Shown here one piece after another: positions 26,797 through 36,427 of a stretch of 64,000 bases of DNA. Under the pieces are notes generated by a model that saw only the letters and a list, made by a program, of their open reading frames with translations, had not been told where the DNA came from and ran no database searches. A program made the translations under genes and the position numbers. This DNA comes from Pseudonocardia halophobica (GTDB lineage: Bacteria; Actinomycetota; Actinomycetes; Mycobacteriales; Pseudonocardiaceae): the NCBI RefSeq assembly GCF_027922425.1, contig NZ_BSFQ01000008.1, positions 62,001 through 126,000 on the forward strand, given 5' to 3'. How positions within the stretch are numbered: the stretch's first letter is position 1; the number at the start of each line of letters is the position of its first letter.

Positions 26797-27201
26797 ATGG
26801 CCGACACGATTTCTGCGAACGCGAAGAAGCGCACCGCCTCGCGGGTGTCCGCCACCCGCCGCAAGGGGCTGGCCCGCCGGCACGCCCGGCTGCGCAAGAA
26901 GATCAGCGGGACGCCGGCGCGTCCGCGGCTGGCCGTCAAGCGCTCCTCGCGCCACCTGCACGTGCAGCTGATCGACGACGTCGCGGGCCACACGCTGGCC
27001 GCCGCCTCGTCGCTCGACGCGGACGTGCGCTCGGTCGAGGGCGACAAGAAGGCCAAGGCCGCCAAGGTCGGCGAGCTCATCGCCGACCGGGCCAAGGCCG
27101 CCGGTGTCGAGGCCGTCGTGTTCGACCACGGTGGCTTCGGCTACCACGGCCGGATCGCGGCGCTGGCCGACGCCGCCCGCGAGGGAGGCCTGAAGTTCTG
27201 A
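26797..27201 (+). CDS. rplR: Ribosomal protein uL18
   Basis: 134 residues, ATG. The core [20 protein letters not shown] and the end [14 protein letters not shown] are characteristic of uL18, which binds 5S rRNA together with uL5. Confidence 0.99.
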   Translation: MADTISANAKKRTASRVSATRRKGLARRHARLRKKISGTPARPRLAVKRSSRHLHVQLIDDVAGHTLAAASSLDADVRSVEGDKKAKAAKVGELIADRAKAAGVEAVVFDHGGFGYHGRIAALADAAREGGLKF

Positions 27202-27232
27202 TGAACACCAACATGATGGAAGGGACCGTCTG

Positions 27233-27853
27233 ATGCCGGGACGTACGCGGCGCGAAGGCGGTGGCCCGGGCGGTAACGACCGCCGGGACCGCCGCGACGG
27301 TGGCCGTGGCGGGGCGGCCCAGGACAAGACCCCGTACATCGAGCGACTCGTCACGATCAACCGCGTGGCCAAGGTCGTGAAGGGTGGTCGTCGCTTCAGC
27401 TTCACCGCCCTCATGATCGTCGGCGACGGCGACGGCCTGGTCGGCGTGGGCTACGGCAAGGCCAAGGAGGTGCCGGCCGCGATCGCCAAGGGTGTCGAGG
27501 AGGCGAAGAAGAACTTCTTCCGCGTCCCCCGCATCGGCGGCACGATCGTGCACCGCGTCCAGGGTGAGGCGGCCGCGGGCGTGGTCCTGCTCCGCCCGGC
27601 CAGCCCCGGTACCGGTGTCATCGCCGGTGGCCCGGTGCGCGCCGTCCTGGAGTGCGCCGGCATCCACGACATCCTGTCGAAGTCGCTGGGTAGCGACAAC
27701 GCGATCAACATCGTGCACGCCACGGTGGACGCGCTGAAGCAGATCCAGCGGCCCGAGGAGGTCGCGGCCCGCCGTGGCCTGCCCCTCGAGGACGTCGCGC
27801 CCGCGTCGATGCTCCGTGCCCGCGCCGAGGCCGCCCAGGCTGCGAGGGTGTGA
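27233..27853 (+). CDS. rpsE: Ribosomal protein uS5
   Basis: 206 residues, ATG. A Gly/Arg-rich N-terminal tail is followed by the core [19 protein letters not shown] and [15 protein letters not shown]. uS5 supports decoding accuracy and the mRNA entry helicase activity. Its stop overlaps a GTG 9 nt upstream of the preferred rpmD start. Confidence 0.99.
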   Translation: MPGRTRREGGGPGGNDRRDRRDGGRGGAAQDKTPYIERLVTINRVAKVVKGGRRFSFTALMIVGDGDGLVGVGYGKAKEVPAAIAKGVEEAKKNFFRVPRIGGTIVHRVQGEAAAGVVLLRPASPGTGVIAGGPVRAVLECAGIHDILSKSLGSDNAINIVHATVDALKQIQRPEEVAARRGLPLEDVAPASMLRARAEAAQAARV

Positions 27854-27858
27854 GCGTC

Positions 27859-28047
27859 ATGGCCGACAAGAAGCTGAGGATCACGCAGGTGAAGTCCGCC
27901 ATCGGCGGGCAGCGCAACCAGCGTGAGTCGCTGAAGGCCCTCGGCCTGCGCAAGATCCGCCAGTCCCAGGAGTGGCCGGACACGCAGCAGGTCCGCGGGC
28001 TCGTCAACACCGTGCGTCACCTCGTGACCGTGGAGGAGGTGTCCTGA
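27859..28047 (+). CDS. rpmD: Ribosomal protein uL30
   Basis: 62 residues. [20 protein letters not shown] and [10 protein letters not shown] are the uL30 signature. The start is uncertain: the ATG at 27859 matches related proteins ([10 protein letters not shown]) and has GAGGG about 10 nt upstream, while the GTG at 27850 overlaps the rpsE stop and would add three residues. Confidence 0.95.
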   Translation: MADKKLRITQVKSAIGGQRNQRESLKALGLRKIRQSQEWPDTQQVRGLVNTVRHLVTVEEVS

Positions 28048-28496
28048 TGAGCGAGACGATCAAGGTTCACCACCTGCGCCCGGCGCCCGGCGCCAAGACC
28101 GCCAAGACCCGCGTCGGTCGCGGTGAGGGCAGCAAGGGCAAGACCGCCGGTCGCGGTACCAAGGGCACCAAGGCCCGGAAGACCGTGTCCCCGGCCTTCG
28201 AGGGCGGGCAGATGCCGCTGCACATGCGGCTGCCCAAGCTCAAGGGCTTCAAGAACCGGTTCCGGACCGAGTACCAGGTCGTGAACGTCGGCGACCTGGC
28301 GGCCCTCTTCCCGCAGGGCGGCGAGGTCGGCCCGGCCGAGCTCGCCGAGGCCGGTGCGGTCCGCAAGGGCCAGCCGGTCAAGGTCCTCGGCAACGGGGAC
28401 CTCGACGGTGTCACGCTCACCGTCAGCGCCCACGCCTTCTCCGGCTCCGCCAAGGAGAAGATCGCGGCCGCGGGTGGCACCGCCACCGAGCTCTGA
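28047..28496 (+). CDS. rplO: Ribosomal protein uL15
   Basis: 149 residues from the ATG overlapping the rpmD stop (TGATG). [20 protein letters not shown], the Gly/Lys-rich stretch [14 protein letters not shown] and [17 protein letters not shown] are diagnostic. Last gene of the spc ribosomal run; a hairpin follows and secY has its own leader. Confidence 0.99.
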   Translation: MSETIKVHHLRPAPGAKTAKTRVGRGEGSKGKTAGRGTKGTKARKTVSPAFEGGQMPLHMRLPKLKGFKNRFRTEYQVVNVGDLAALFPQGGEVGPAELAEAGAVRKGQPVKVLGNGDLDGVTLTVSAHAFSGSAKEKIAAAGGTATEL

Positions 28497-28522
28497 CCTG
28501 TCCCAGACAGGGCTTCACCCGG

Positions 28523-28577
28523 CGACGCCGTCCGAGCGGCCCGCCCCCGTCGAGGGGCGGCCGAGCGGGCGGCGTCG
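28523..28577 (+). terminator. Stem-loop after rplO
   Basis: Two-part hairpin: outer arms CGACGCCG (28523-28530) and CGGCGTCG (28570-28577), inner arms CCGCCCC (28541-28547) and GGGGCGG (28554-28560), internal loop between. It may end or attenuate the ribosomal protein transcript before secY. Confidence 0.6.
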
Positions 28578-28584
28578 TCGCTGT

Positions 28585-28590
28585 TAGAGT
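28585..28590 (+). promoter_or_regulatory. Candidate -10 element for secY-adk-map
   Basis: TAGAGT (TAnnnT) directly after the rplO hairpin and 66 bp upstream of secY. No good -35 box is seen 16-18 bp upstream, so this is only a candidate. Confidence 0.35.
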
Positions 28591-28656
28591 CGTCTTTCGC
28601 CCAGGTGCGTCGCGACGCACGGACCGTGCGGGCAGCAGACCAGGAGGATCACCGAG

Positions 28657-29967
28657 GTGCTCAGCGCTTTCCGGGCGGCCCTCACGACCCCGGATCTCCG
28701 GAAGAAGATCCTCTTCACCCTCGGGGTCGTGGCCGTCTACCGGCTCGGGGCGAACATCCCGTCGCCCGGCGTGTCCTACCCGAACGTGCAGGAGTGCATC
28801 CGGCAGGTCGAGGGCAGCGACAACGCGGGCATCTACTCGCTCATCAACCTGTTCTCCGGCGGCGCGCTCCTGCAGCTGTCGATCCTGGCCCTCGGGATCA
28901 TGCCGTACATCACGGCGTCGATCATCATCCAGCTGCTCACCGTGGTCATCCCGCGGTTCGAGGTGCTGAAGAAGGAGGGCCAGTCCGGGCAGGCCAAGCT
29001 CACGCAGTACACCCGCTACCTCACGATCGCGCTGGCGATCCTGCAGGCCACCGGGATCGTGGCGCTGGCGGACCGCGGCGCGTTGCTCGGCAACTGCGAC
29101 CGGCCGATCATCCCGGACTCCAACGTCTTCTCGCTGTCGATCATCGTCATCGTCATGACCGCGGGCACCGCGGTCGTCATGTGGCTGGGTGAGCAGGTCA
29201 CGGAGAAGGGCATCGGCAACGGCATGTCGTTGCTGATCTTCGCCTCGATCGCGCACCGCATCCCCGCCGAGGGCAAGAACATCCTCGACAACGCCGGCCC
29301 GCTGGCCTTCGCGGCCGTCTGCGTGTTCGGCCTGGCGATCATCGTCAGCGTCGTGTTCGTCGAGCAGGGCCAGCGCCGGATCCCGGTGCAGTACGCCAAG
29401 CGGATGGTCGGGCGCCGGATGTACGGCGGCACGTCGACGTACCTGCCGCTCAAGGTGAACCAGGCCGGCGTCATCCCGGTGATCTTCGGCAGCTCGCTGC
29501 TGTACCTGCCGGACCTGGTGTCCCGGCTGCTCGGCAACGAGGGCGGCGCCTTCCAGCAGTTCGTCCAGACCTACCTGGTCGACCAGTCCAACTGGCTGCA
29601 CATCACCCTGTACGTGGCGCTCATCATCTTCTTCACCTACTTCTACGTCGGCATCACCTTCAACCCGGAGGAGCGGGCCGACGAGATGAAGAAGTTCGGC
29701 GGCTTCATCCCGGGCATCCGGCCGGGCCGGCCGACCGCCGAGTACCTGAACTTCGTGCTCAGCCGCATCACCCTCCCCGGATCGCTCTACCTGGGCATCA
29801 TCGCCGTCCTGCCGAACTTCTTCCTCGGCGTCACGGGCAGCGGGCAGAACCAGAACTTCCCCTTCGGCGGCACCGCCGTACTGATCATGGTCGGGGTCGG
29901 GCTGGACACCGTGAAGCAGATCGAGAGCCAGCTGATGCAGCGGAACTACGAAGGTTTCCTGCGTTAG
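28657..29967 (+). CDS. secY: Protein translocase channel subunit SecY
   Basis: 436 residues, GTG start with GGAGGATCA upstream. Ten hydrophobic segments are expected and can be followed from VAVYRLGANIPSPGV (early) to the final YLGIIAVLPNFFLGV. It forms the Sec pore in the cytoplasmic membrane. Cytoplasmic loop GVIPVIFGSSLLYLP and the C-terminal QLMQRNYEGFLR are conserved. Heads a secY-adk-map group. Confidence 0.99.
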   Translation: MLSAFRAALTTPDLRKKILFTLGVVAVYRLGANIPSPGVSYPNVQECIRQVEGSDNAGIYSLINLFSGGALLQLSILALGIMPYITASIIIQLLTVVIPRFEVLKKEGQSGQAKLTQYTRYLTIALAILQATGIVALADRGALLGNCDRPIIPDSNVFSLSIIVIVMTAGTAVVMWLGEQVTEKGIGNGMSLLIFASIAHRIPAEGKNILDNAGPLAFAAVCVFGLAIIVSVVFVEQGQRRIPVQYAKRMVGRRMYGGTSTYLPLKVNQAGVIPVIFGSSLLYLPDLVSRLLGNEGGAFQQFVQTYLVDQSNWLHITLYVALIIFFTYFYVGITFNPEERADEMKKFGGFIPGIRPGRPTAEYLNFVLSRITLPGSLYLGIIAVLPNFFLGVTGSGQNQNFPFGGTAVLIMVGVGLDTVKQIESQLMQRNYEGFLR

Positions 29968-30123
29968 AGTCGGGGTAGAGGGCCTTGTTCGACGGGCCGT
30001 CGAAGATGCAGTATCGACGCCTCGGCGACCGGGCCCTCGAGCCCGACGGTCCCGTCGAGGATCACCTCGTTCGTCGCCAGAGCAGGCGGCAGAGCAGAAG
30101 AGAGCAGGGAGGTCGGGTTCCAA

Positions 30124-30675
30124 GTGCGACTCGTTCTTGTCGGTCCGCCGGGTGCGGGTAAGGGGACCCAGGCCGAGCGCCTGGCCCAGCAGCTGGACGT
30201 CCCCCACATCTCGACCGGAGACCTGTTCCGGGCGAACCTGAAGGACGAGACGCCGCTCGGCCTCGAGGCCAGGTCGTACATGGACGCCGGCAACCTCGTG
30301 CCGGACTCGGTCACCGTCGCGATGGTGAAGGACCGCCTCGCGGACCCCGACGCCGCGAAGGGCTTCATCCTCGACGGCTTCCCGCGGACCGTCCCGCAGG
30401 CGGACGCGCTGGCCGGGATCCTGGCCGAGTACGGTGTCGAGCTCGACGCCGTCGTCGAGTTCCAGGTGGACGACGAGGTCGTCGTGCAGCGGCTGCTCGG
30501 CCGCGGCCGGTCGGACGACAACGAAGAGGTCATCCGCAACCGCCAGCAGGTGTACCGGGACGAGACGGCGCCGCTGCTGCGGTACTACGCCGACCGGCTC
30601 GTCACCGTCGACGCCGTCGGTGAGGTCCCCGAGATCACGGACCGGGTGACCACCGCACTCGAGGCACGCAAGTAG
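30124..30675 (+). CDS. adk: Adenylate kinase, short-lid form
   Basis: 183 residues, GTG start. Interconverts ATP plus AMP and two ADP. P-loop GPPGAGKGT at 7-15, NMP-binding STGDLFR and DGFPRT motifs. The lid region [18 protein letters not shown] is the short form without the zinc-binding insertion, as in other actinobacteria. 156 bp separate it from secY. Confidence 0.99.
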   Translation: MRLVLVGPPGAGKGTQAERLAQQLDVPHISTGDLFRANLKDETPLGLEARSYMDAGNLVPDSVTVAMVKDRLADPDAAKGFILDGFPRTVPQADALAGILAEYGVELDAVVEFQVDDEVVVQRLLGRGRSDDNEEVIRNRQQVYRDETAPLLRYYADRLVTVDAVGEVPEITDRVTTALEARK

Positions 30676-30697
30676 CACCCATCGACAGGAGGCCCGC

Positions 30698-31522
30698 ATG
30701 ACCGGCAGGAAGGGCGGCGTGCGCGGCGCGATCGCACGGCTTCGGGGGCGCGACATCGAGCTCAAGAGCCCGGCCGAGATCGAGGCCATGCGGGCGGCGG
30801 GGGCCGTGGTGGCCGCCGCGCTGGCGGCGGTCGCCGACCTCGCCAAGCCGGGGGTCTCCACGGCGGAGCTGGACGCGCTGGCCGAGCAGGTCATCCGGGA
30901 CGCCGGCGCCGTCCCCTCCTTCAAGGGCTACCACGGGTTCCCGGCGAGCATCTGCGCGTCGGTGAACGAGCAGATCGTCCACGGCATCCCGTCGTCGGCC
31001 CAGGTGCTGGCCGACGGGGACCTGGTCTCCGTGGACTGCGGCGCGATCCTCGACGGCTGGCACGGCGACTCCGCCGTCACGCTGGCCGTCGGGGAGGTGG
31101 CCGCCGCGGACCTCGCGCTGTCGAAGGCGTGCGAGGGCGCGATGTGGGCGGGGATCGAGGCCGTGCGCCCGGGGGCCCGGCTCACCGACATCTCGTACGC
31201 GATCCAGGAGGCCTGCCGCGCCGCCGCGATCGCGGACCGGGCGGACTACGGGATCGTCGCCGAGTACGGCGGCCACGGCATCGGCACGTCGATGCACATG
31301 GACCCGTTCCTGCCCAACCACGGCGAGCCCGGGCACGGCCCGAAGCTGCGCCCCGGCATGGCCCTGGCGATCGAGCCGATGCTCACCGGGGGCGACCCCG
31401 AGACCCACGAGCTCGAGGACGGCTGGACCGTCGTCACCGCGAACGGCGGGCGGGCCGTGCACTGGGAGCACACCGTCGCCGTCACCGAGGACGGGCATTC
31501 CGTCCTCACACTCCCCGGCTGA
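30698..31522 (+). CDS. map: Methionine aminopeptidase, type I
   Basis: 274 residues, ATG with AGGAGG about 8 nt upstream. Removes the initiator methionine. The metal-binding residues sit in [16 protein letters not shown] (two Asp), [10 protein letters not shown] (His), AIEPM (Glu) and HWEHTVAV (Glu). Placed after secY-adk as in many bacteria. No clear terminator follows. Confidence 0.98.
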   Translation: MTGRKGGVRGAIARLRGRDIELKSPAEIEAMRAAGAVVAAALAAVADLAKPGVSTAELDALAEQVIRDAGAVPSFKGYHGFPASICASVNEQIVHGIPSSAQVLADGDLVSVDCGAILDGWHGDSAVTLAVGEVAAADLALSKACEGAMWAGIEAVRPGARLTDISYAIQEACRAAAIADRADYGIVAEYGGHGIGTSMHMDPFLPNHGEPGHGPKLRPGMALAIEPMLTGGDPETHELEDGWTVVTANGGRAVHWEHTVAVTEDGHSVLTLPG

Positions 31523-31612
31523 CCGGTCCCGCGGTCCCCGCCCGGCGGGTACCGCCCGGTCGGGCAGGGTCTCGGATTGATCCGGAGAGGGCCTCCCGGC
31601 GCCCGGCTGGTC

Positions 31613-31618
31613 TACGTT
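31613..31618 (+). promoter_or_regulatory. Candidate -10 for leaderless pntAA transcript
   Basis: TACGTT ends 6 nt before the pntAA ATG, and no ribosome-binding sequence is present between them. This spacing fits a leaderless mRNA starting at or next to the start codon, common in actinobacteria. No convincing -35 is seen. Confidence 0.45.
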
Positions 31619-31624
31619 CCACGC

Positions 31625-32737
31625 ATGAGTGCTGATGCCGCAGCGCAGCGGCCTCCGGGAGCGACCGTGGGCGTGCCCCGCGAGTCGGGCTCCGGCGAGC
31701 GTCGCGTCGCGCTGGTGCCGAAGGTCGTGGAACGGCTCCGGTCGAAGAACGTGTCCGTGGTCGTCGAGTCGGGCGCCGGCCTCGGTGCCCTGATCCCGGA
31801 CCAGCTGTACGTCGACGCGGGCGCGACGGTCGGCGATCCGTGGTCGTGCGACGTGGTGGTGAAGGTGGCCCCGCCGACCGCGGAGGAGATCGGCAGGCTC
31901 CGCTCGGGGGCCACGCTGATCGGCTTCCTGGCCCCGCTGACGTCGCCGGACACGACCTCCGCGCTGCGCGACGCCGGGGTCACGGCGTTCGCGATGGAGT
32001 CGGTCCCGCGGATCTCGCGGGCGCAGTCGATGGACGCGCTGTCCTCGCAGGCGAACGTGGCCGGGTACAAGGCGGTGCTGCTCGCGGCGGAGCGCTCGAC
32101 GCGGTTCTTCCCGATGCTCACCACCGCGGCCGGCACGGTGAAGCCCGCGACCGCCCTGGTGCTCGGCGTGGGCGTGGCGGGGCTGCAGGCGTTGGCCACC
32201 GCGAAGCGGCTCGGCGCCCGCACGACCGGCTACGACGTGCGGCCCGAGGTGGCCGACCAGGTGCGTTCGCTGGGCGCGCAGTGGCTGGACCTCGGCATTG
32301 ACGCAGCCGGCGAGGGCGGCTACGCCCGGGAGCTGACGGAGGACGAGCGGGCCGATCAGCAGAAGCGCCTCGAGGAGGCCATCACCGGGTTCGACGTCGT
32401 GATCACCACGGCGCTGGTGCCCGGGCGCAAGGCTCCGACCCTGGTCACCGCGAAGGCCGTGGAGGGGATGAAGCCGGGCAGCGTCGTCGTCGACCTGGCG
32501 GGGGAGACCGGCGGCAACTGCGAGCTGACCGAGCCGGGCGAGGTCGTCGTCAAGCACGACGTCACCGTCGCCTCGCCGCTGAACCTGCCCGCCGGGATGC
32601 CCGAGCACGCGTCGGAGCTCTACGCCCGCAACGTCTCGGCCCTGCTCGAACTCATGCTCGACGACGGCGGCGCCGTGGCGCCGGACTGGTCGGACGAGGT
32701 CCTGGCGAAGTCCTGCGTGACGCGAGAGGCGGAGTGA
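31625..32737 (+). CDS. pntAA: NAD(P) transhydrogenase subunit alpha part 1 (NAD-binding)
   Basis: 370 residues. Soluble dI domain of the proton-pumping transhydrogenase that moves hydride between NADH and NADP+. Key parts: GVPRESGSGERRVALVP, RISRAQSMDALSSQANVAGY (the RQD-loop region) and the Rossmann loop GVGVAGLQALATAKRLGA. The ATG at 31625 is used rather than an upstream in-frame start because homologous sequence begins just after it. Split subunit arrangement: PntAA, PntAB and PntB are separate genes with one-base overlaps. Confidence 0.95.
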   Translation: MSADAAAQRPPGATVGVPRESGSGERRVALVPKVVERLRSKNVSVVVESGAGLGALIPDQLYVDAGATVGDPWSCDVVVKVAPPTAEEIGRLRSGATLIGFLAPLTSPDTTSALRDAGVTAFAMESVPRISRAQSMDALSSQANVAGYKAVLLAAERSTRFFPMLTTAAGTVKPATALVLGVGVAGLQALATAKRLGARTTGYDVRPEVADQVRSLGAQWLDLGIDAAGEGGYARELTEDERADQQKRLEEAITGFDVVITTALVPGRKAPTLVTAKAVEGMKPGSVVVDLAGETGGNCELTEPGEVVVKHDVTVASPLNLPAGMPEHASELYARNVSALLELMLDDGGAVAPDWSDEVLAKSCVTREAE

Positions 32738-33099
32738 TGCAGAGCGGGTCCCTGCTGGCGAACATCGCGATCCTGGTGCTGGCCGGGTTCGTCGGGTTCG
32801 CGGTCATCTCGAAGGTGCCGAACACGCTGCACACGCCGCTGATGTCCGGCACGAACGCGATCCACGGGATCGTGCTGCTCGGCGGGCTGATCGTGCTCGG
32901 TGAGCTGGAGAACCCGTCGGTGCTCGACGCGATCATCCTCGTCGTCGCGATCGCCTTCGGCACGATCAACGTCGTCGGTGGCTTCCTGGTCACCGACCGC
33001 ATGCTGGGCATGTTCAAGGCCAAGCCTGCCGAGAAGGTCAGCGCCGAGAAGGTCAGCGCCGACGCGGAGCAGAGCGCGGACGGTCAGGTGCAGCGCTGA
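32737..33099 (+). CDS. pntAB: NAD(P) transhydrogenase subunit alpha part 2 (membrane)
   Basis: 120 residues with three hydrophobic segments (about 8-27, 44-62, 68-88), forming part of the proton channel. Motif SGTNAIHGIVLLGG is typical. The ATG at 32737 overlaps the pntAA stop; a GTG one codon earlier is possible. The C-terminus carries a short repeat, AEKVSAEKVSA. The stop overlaps the pntB start. Confidence 0.95.
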   Translation: MQSGSLLANIAILVLAGFVGFAVISKVPNTLHTPLMSGTNAIHGIVLLGGLIVLGELENPSVLDAIILVVAIAFGTINVVGGFLVTDRMLGMFKAKPAEKVSAEKVSADAEQSADGQVQR

Positions 33100-34493
33100 T
33101 GGACGCCGCGGTCCTGGACGTCCTCGTCCCGATCCTCTACATCGTCGCGTTCGCGCTGTTCATCTACGGCCTGATGGGCCTGACCGGGCCGAAGACGGCG
33201 GTGCGCGGCAACAAGATCGCCGCTGTCGGCATGCTGATCGCGGTCGTCGCGACGCTGCTGCGGGTGCACCACAACTGGATCCTGATCGTGGTCGGCCTGG
33301 TCGTGGGCGCGGCGCTGGGCGTGCCGTCGGCGCGGCAGGTGAAGATGACCGCGATGCCGCAGATGGTGGCGCTGTTCAACGGCGTCGGCGGCGGGGCGGT
33401 CGCGCTCATCGCCTGGTCGGAGTTCCGCACGTCCGGCGGCTTCCTCGACACCGCGACCTACGTCGTCGTCGCCTCGCTGTTCGCGGCGATCGTGGGGTCG
33501 GTGTCGTTCTGGGGCTCGCTGATCGCGTTCGGCAAGCTGCAGGAGATCCTGCCGGGCCGGCCGATGGGGCTGGGCAGGGCGCAGCAGGCGGTCAACGTGC
33601 TGCTGCTGGTCGCGGCGGTCGTCTGCGCCGTGGTCGCCGGGCTGGGCGGGGCGTCGGAGCTGTGGATCGTGCTGGTCCTGCTGCTGGCGGCGGTGCTCGG
33701 GGTGATGGTGGTGCTGCCGATCGGCGGCGCGGACATGCCCGTGGTGATCTCGCTGCTCAACGCCCTGACCGGGCTCTCGGCCGCGGCCGCCGGTCTCGCG
33801 CTGGACAACACGGCGATGATCGTCGCCGGCATGATCGTCGGCGCGTCCGGTTCGATCCTGACCAACCAGATGGCCGTGGCGATGAACCGGACGATCCCGG
33901 CCATCGTGGCCGGCGGGTTCGGCGGCACGGGCGTGGCGGCGTCGGACGACGGCGTGGAGCGGACCGTGAAGTCGACCTCGGCGTCGGACGCGGCGATCCA
34001 GATGGCCTACGCCTCGCAGGTGATCGTGGTGCCGGGCTACGGGATGGCGGTCGCGCAGGCCCAGCACGCGGTCAAGGACATGGCCAAGCTGCTCGAGGCC
34101 AAGGGGGTGGAGGTCAAGTACGCCATCCATCCCGTGGCCGGGCGCATGCCGGGGCACATGAACGTGCTGCTGGCCGAGGCCGACGTCGCCTACGACGCGC
34201 TCAAGGAGATGGACGAGATCAACGACGAGTTCGCCCGCACGGACGTCACGCTCGTCATCGGGGCCAACGACGTCACCAACCCGGCGGCGCGCAACGACCC
34301 CAGCTCGCCCATCCACGGCATGCCGATCCTCAACGTCGACGAGTCCCGCACCGTCATCGTGCTCAAGCGCTCGATGAACAGCGGCTTCGCCGGCATCGAC
34401 AACCCGCTGTTCTACGCCGAGCGCACCAGCATGCTCTTCGGCGACGCGAAGAAGTCCGTCATGGAGGTCACCGAGGAGCTCAAGGCGCTCTGA
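33099..34493 (+). CDS. pntB: NAD(P) transhydrogenase subunit beta
   Basis: 464 residues. N-terminal membrane domain with about eight or nine hydrophobic segments, then the NADP-binding dIII domain: VPGYGMAVAQAQHAV, VKYAIHPVAGRMPGHMNVLL, VIGANDVTNPAA and VLKRSMNSGFAGIDNPLF. Completes the enzyme with PntAA and PntAB in the cytoplasmic membrane. A hairpin follows. Confidence 0.97.
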   Translation: MDAAVLDVLVPILYIVAFALFIYGLMGLTGPKTAVRGNKIAAVGMLIAVVATLLRVHHNWILIVVGLVVGAALGVPSARQVKMTAMPQMVALFNGVGGGAVALIAWSEFRTSGGFLDTATYVVVASLFAAIVGSVSFWGSLIAFGKLQEILPGRPMGLGRAQQAVNVLLLVAAVVCAVVAGLGGASELWIVLVLLLAAVLGVMVVLPIGGADMPVVISLLNALTGLSAAAAGLALDNTAMIVAGMIVGASGSILTNQMAVAMNRTIPAIVAGGFGGTGVAASDDGVERTVKSTSASDAAIQMAYASQVIVVPGYGMAVAQAQHAVKDMAKLLEAKGVEVKYAIHPVAGRMPGHMNVLLAEADVAYDALKEMDEINDEFARTDVTLVIGANDVTNPAARNDPSSPIHGMPILNVDESRTVIVLKRSMNSGFAGIDNPLFYAERTSMLFGDAKKSVMEVTEELKAL

Positions 34494-34503
34494 CCTGCCC
34501 GGC

Positions 34504-34546
34504 GAACGGCGCTCCCGCTCACCGGGAACGAGCGAGAGCGCCGTTC
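34504..34546. terminator. Terminator between convergent pntB and MFS genes
   Basis: Arms 34504-34514 (GAACGGCGCTC) and 34536-34546 with a second short stem inside (CGCTC 34516-34520 with GAGCG 34530-34534). It touches the stop codon of the minus-strand transporter gene. Confidence 0.75.
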
Positions 34547-35825
34547 ACCGTTCGGGGGTGGGGTCGAGGGGGTGCTGCAGCTCGTCGCGGTGCAGGCGCC
34601 AGCCCACGACCGCGGCGACGGCGAGCAGCACCGGGGCGAGGCCGGCGATCGCGAAGGTGAGCGGGATGCCGACCGCCTCCCCGACCGGGCCGGCGAGCGC
34701 GGTCGAGACCGGCATCAGCGCGAGCGACACGAAGAAGTCGAGGCTCGAGACGCGGCCGAGCAGGTGCGACGGGACGCGGCGCTGCAGCAGCGTTCCCCAG
34801 ATCACCATGGCCGCGCCGTGCGCCGCCCCGACCACGCCGACGATCGCGCCCATGACCCACAGCCGGTCGGTGAACCCGATCGCGGCCAGCGGGACGCCGC
34901 CGACACCCCACAGCAGGATCATCACCGTGAGGTAGCGGCGTGGCATCCGGCCCGCCGAGGCGATCAGCGAGCCCGCCGCGCCGCCCAGCCCGAACGCGGC
35001 CAGCACCAGCGCGTACCCGCCCGGTCCGCTCGCCGTCTGGTCCCGGACGGCGAAGGGCAGCAGCACCTCGATCGGGCCGATCACGACCAGCACCAGCAGC
35101 ACCGCGAAGGCGAGCGTGGCGAAGAGCCAGCCGGTGCGCAGCAGGTAGGCGAAGCCCTCGCGCAGGTCGGCGAGGACCGAGCTGTGCTCCCGCTCCTCCT
35201 CCGCGGACGGCGGCACCCGCATGGCGAGCAGCGGCAGCAGCGCCAGCGCGTACCCCGCGGCGGCGCCGCCGAGCGCGACGCCCGGCCCGAACGCGGCGAC
35301 CAGTCCGCCGGCCAGCGCGGGGCCCGCGGCGTACATCGCGACCGGCCGCAGGACGCCCTCGAGGCCGTTGGCGGCCAGCAGCTCGTCGGCCGGCAGCAGT
35401 GTCGGCAGGATCGCCGAGTAGGCCGGGTAGAAGAAGGCCTCGGCCGCACCGACGACGAACGCGACGGCCGCCAGGTGCCAGAGCTGCAGGGTGCCGGTCA
35501 GCGCGAGCGTCGCGGCGAGGCCGGCCATGACGATCCGCACCGCTTCGACGAGCCGGAGCAGCAGCCGTCGGGAGACCCGGTCCGCCGCCACCCCGCCCAG
35601 CAGGACGCTCGCCAGCAGGCCGGTGGCCGCGGCCGCGGACACCAGGGACAGGTCCGACGGCCCGCCGCCCAGCGCGATGACCTGGTAGACCAGCGCGACG
35701 ATCCACAGCCCGCTGGCGAACAACGACGCCGCCATGGACAGCGCGAGCATCGTGTAGTCGCGGTGCCGGAAGGGCCGCAGCGGCCGGGGCAGGCGCTGCG
35801 GGACGGGTGCCGTTCCGGTGCTCAC
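34545..35825 (-). CDS. MFS transporter (EntS/MFS_3-like)
   Basis: 426 residues with about 12 hydrophobic segments and short charged loops such as AADRVSRR after segment 2, the usual major facilitator signature place. Start GTG at 35825 gives MSTGTAPVPQRLPRPLRPFRHRDY, typical for this family. Likely exports a small molecule (siderophore, drug or similar); the substrate is unknown. No partner genes on its strand. A TATGCC sequence lies just upstream of the start and no ribosome-binding site is seen, so it may be leaderless. Confidence 0.85.
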   Translation of the reverse strand: MSTGTAPVPQRLPRPLRPFRHRDYTMLALSMAASLFASGLWIVALVYQVIALGGGPSDLSLVSAAAATGLLASVLLGGVAADRVSRRLLLRLVEAVRIVMAGLAATLALTGTLQLWHLAAVAFVVGAAEAFFYPAYSAILPTLLPADELLAANGLEGVLRPVAMYAAGPALAGGLVAAFGPGVALGGAAAGYALALLPLLAMRVPPSAEEEREHSSVLADLREGFAYLLRTGWLFATLAFAVLLVLVVIGPIEVLLPFAVRDQTASGPGGYALVLAAFGLGGAAGSLIASAGRMPRRYLTVMILLWGVGGVPLAAIGFTDRLWVMGAIVGVVGAAHGAAMVIWGTLLQRRVPSHLLGRVSSLDFFVSLALMPVSTALAGPVGEAVGIPLTFAIAGLAPVLLAVAAVVGWRLHRDELQHPLDPTPER

Positions 35826-35970
35826 GAGGCATACTGGAGCACCTGCACCGGGGTCGAGGTCAACCGGATTCCGGGCGAAGCGGACAGGAGCGGGGTGCCC
35901 GGGGCCCGTGTCGCGGGGCCGGCGGCTTCCCGCGCGCGTACCCCATGTGCCGGGCCCTGTAAAGCACACG

Positions 35971-35976
35971 TACACT
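35971..35976 (+). promoter_or_regulatory. Candidate -10 of the infA operon
   Basis: TACACT (TAnnnT) about 180 bp upstream of infA. The -35 region (TGCCGG, 17 bp upstream) is poor. The 326-bp gap 35826-36151 contains no credible gene. Confidence 0.4.
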
Positions 35977-36073
35977 GGGTCCTCGGCGCGCCGTGTGGCG
36001 CCGGTTCCGCTCGTGCGCGTGCGCACCCTCCGGTCCCGTCCCCGCCCCGTGGTGCGCCCGCAGCAAGGCGAGC

Positions 36074-36109
36074 AGTACCCCAGAAGTACCCAGCAGTACC
36101 TGCAGTACC
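36074..36109. repeat. Four AGTACC repeats in the infA leader
   Basis: AGTACC at 36074, 36085, 36095 and 36104, spaced 11, 10 and 9 bp, close to one helical turn each. They lie between the candidate promoter and infA, 43-78 bp before the start codon. Possible regulator-binding or RNA-level element. Confidence 0.5.
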
Positions 36110-36151
36110 AGCACGACCGACAACAGTCACCTGTCACGGAACGCGGAGGAC

Positions 36152-36373
36152 ATGGCCAAGAAGGACGGGGCGATCGAGGTCGAGGGCCGGGTCGTCGAAC
36201 CCCTGCCGAACGCGATGTTCCGCGTGGAGCTGGAGAACGGGCACCGGGTCCTCGCGCACATCAGCGGGAAGATGCGGCAGCACTACATCCGGATCCTCCC
36301 CGAGGACCGGGTGGTCGTGGAGCTCTCTCCCTACGACCTCTCCCGCGGCCGCATCGTCTACCGCTACAAGTGA
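36152..36373 (+). CDS. infA: Translation initiation factor IF-1
   Basis: 73 residues from the ATG at 36152 (GGAGGA upstream). [20 protein letters not shown] and the OB-fold core [16 protein letters not shown] are diagnostic. Binds the A site of the 30S during initiation. First gene of the infA-rpmJ-rpsM-rpsK-rpsD run. Confidence 0.99.
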   Translation: MAKKDGAIEVEGRVVEPLPNAMFRVELENGHRVLAHISGKMRQHYIRILPEDRVVVELSPYDLSRGRIVYRYK

Positions 36374-36377
36374 CACA

Positions 36378-36398
36378 TCCGGGGGCTCCGCCCCCGGA
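36378..36398 (+). terminator. Small hairpin between infA and rpmJ
   Basis: 9-bp stem TCCGGGGGC (36378-36386) with a 3-nt loop and its complement at 36390-36398. In an operon this is more likely an attenuator or processing site than a full terminator. Confidence 0.5.
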
Positions 36399-36427
36399 GA
36401 CCCACACGGAACGGCAAAAGGACAGAC

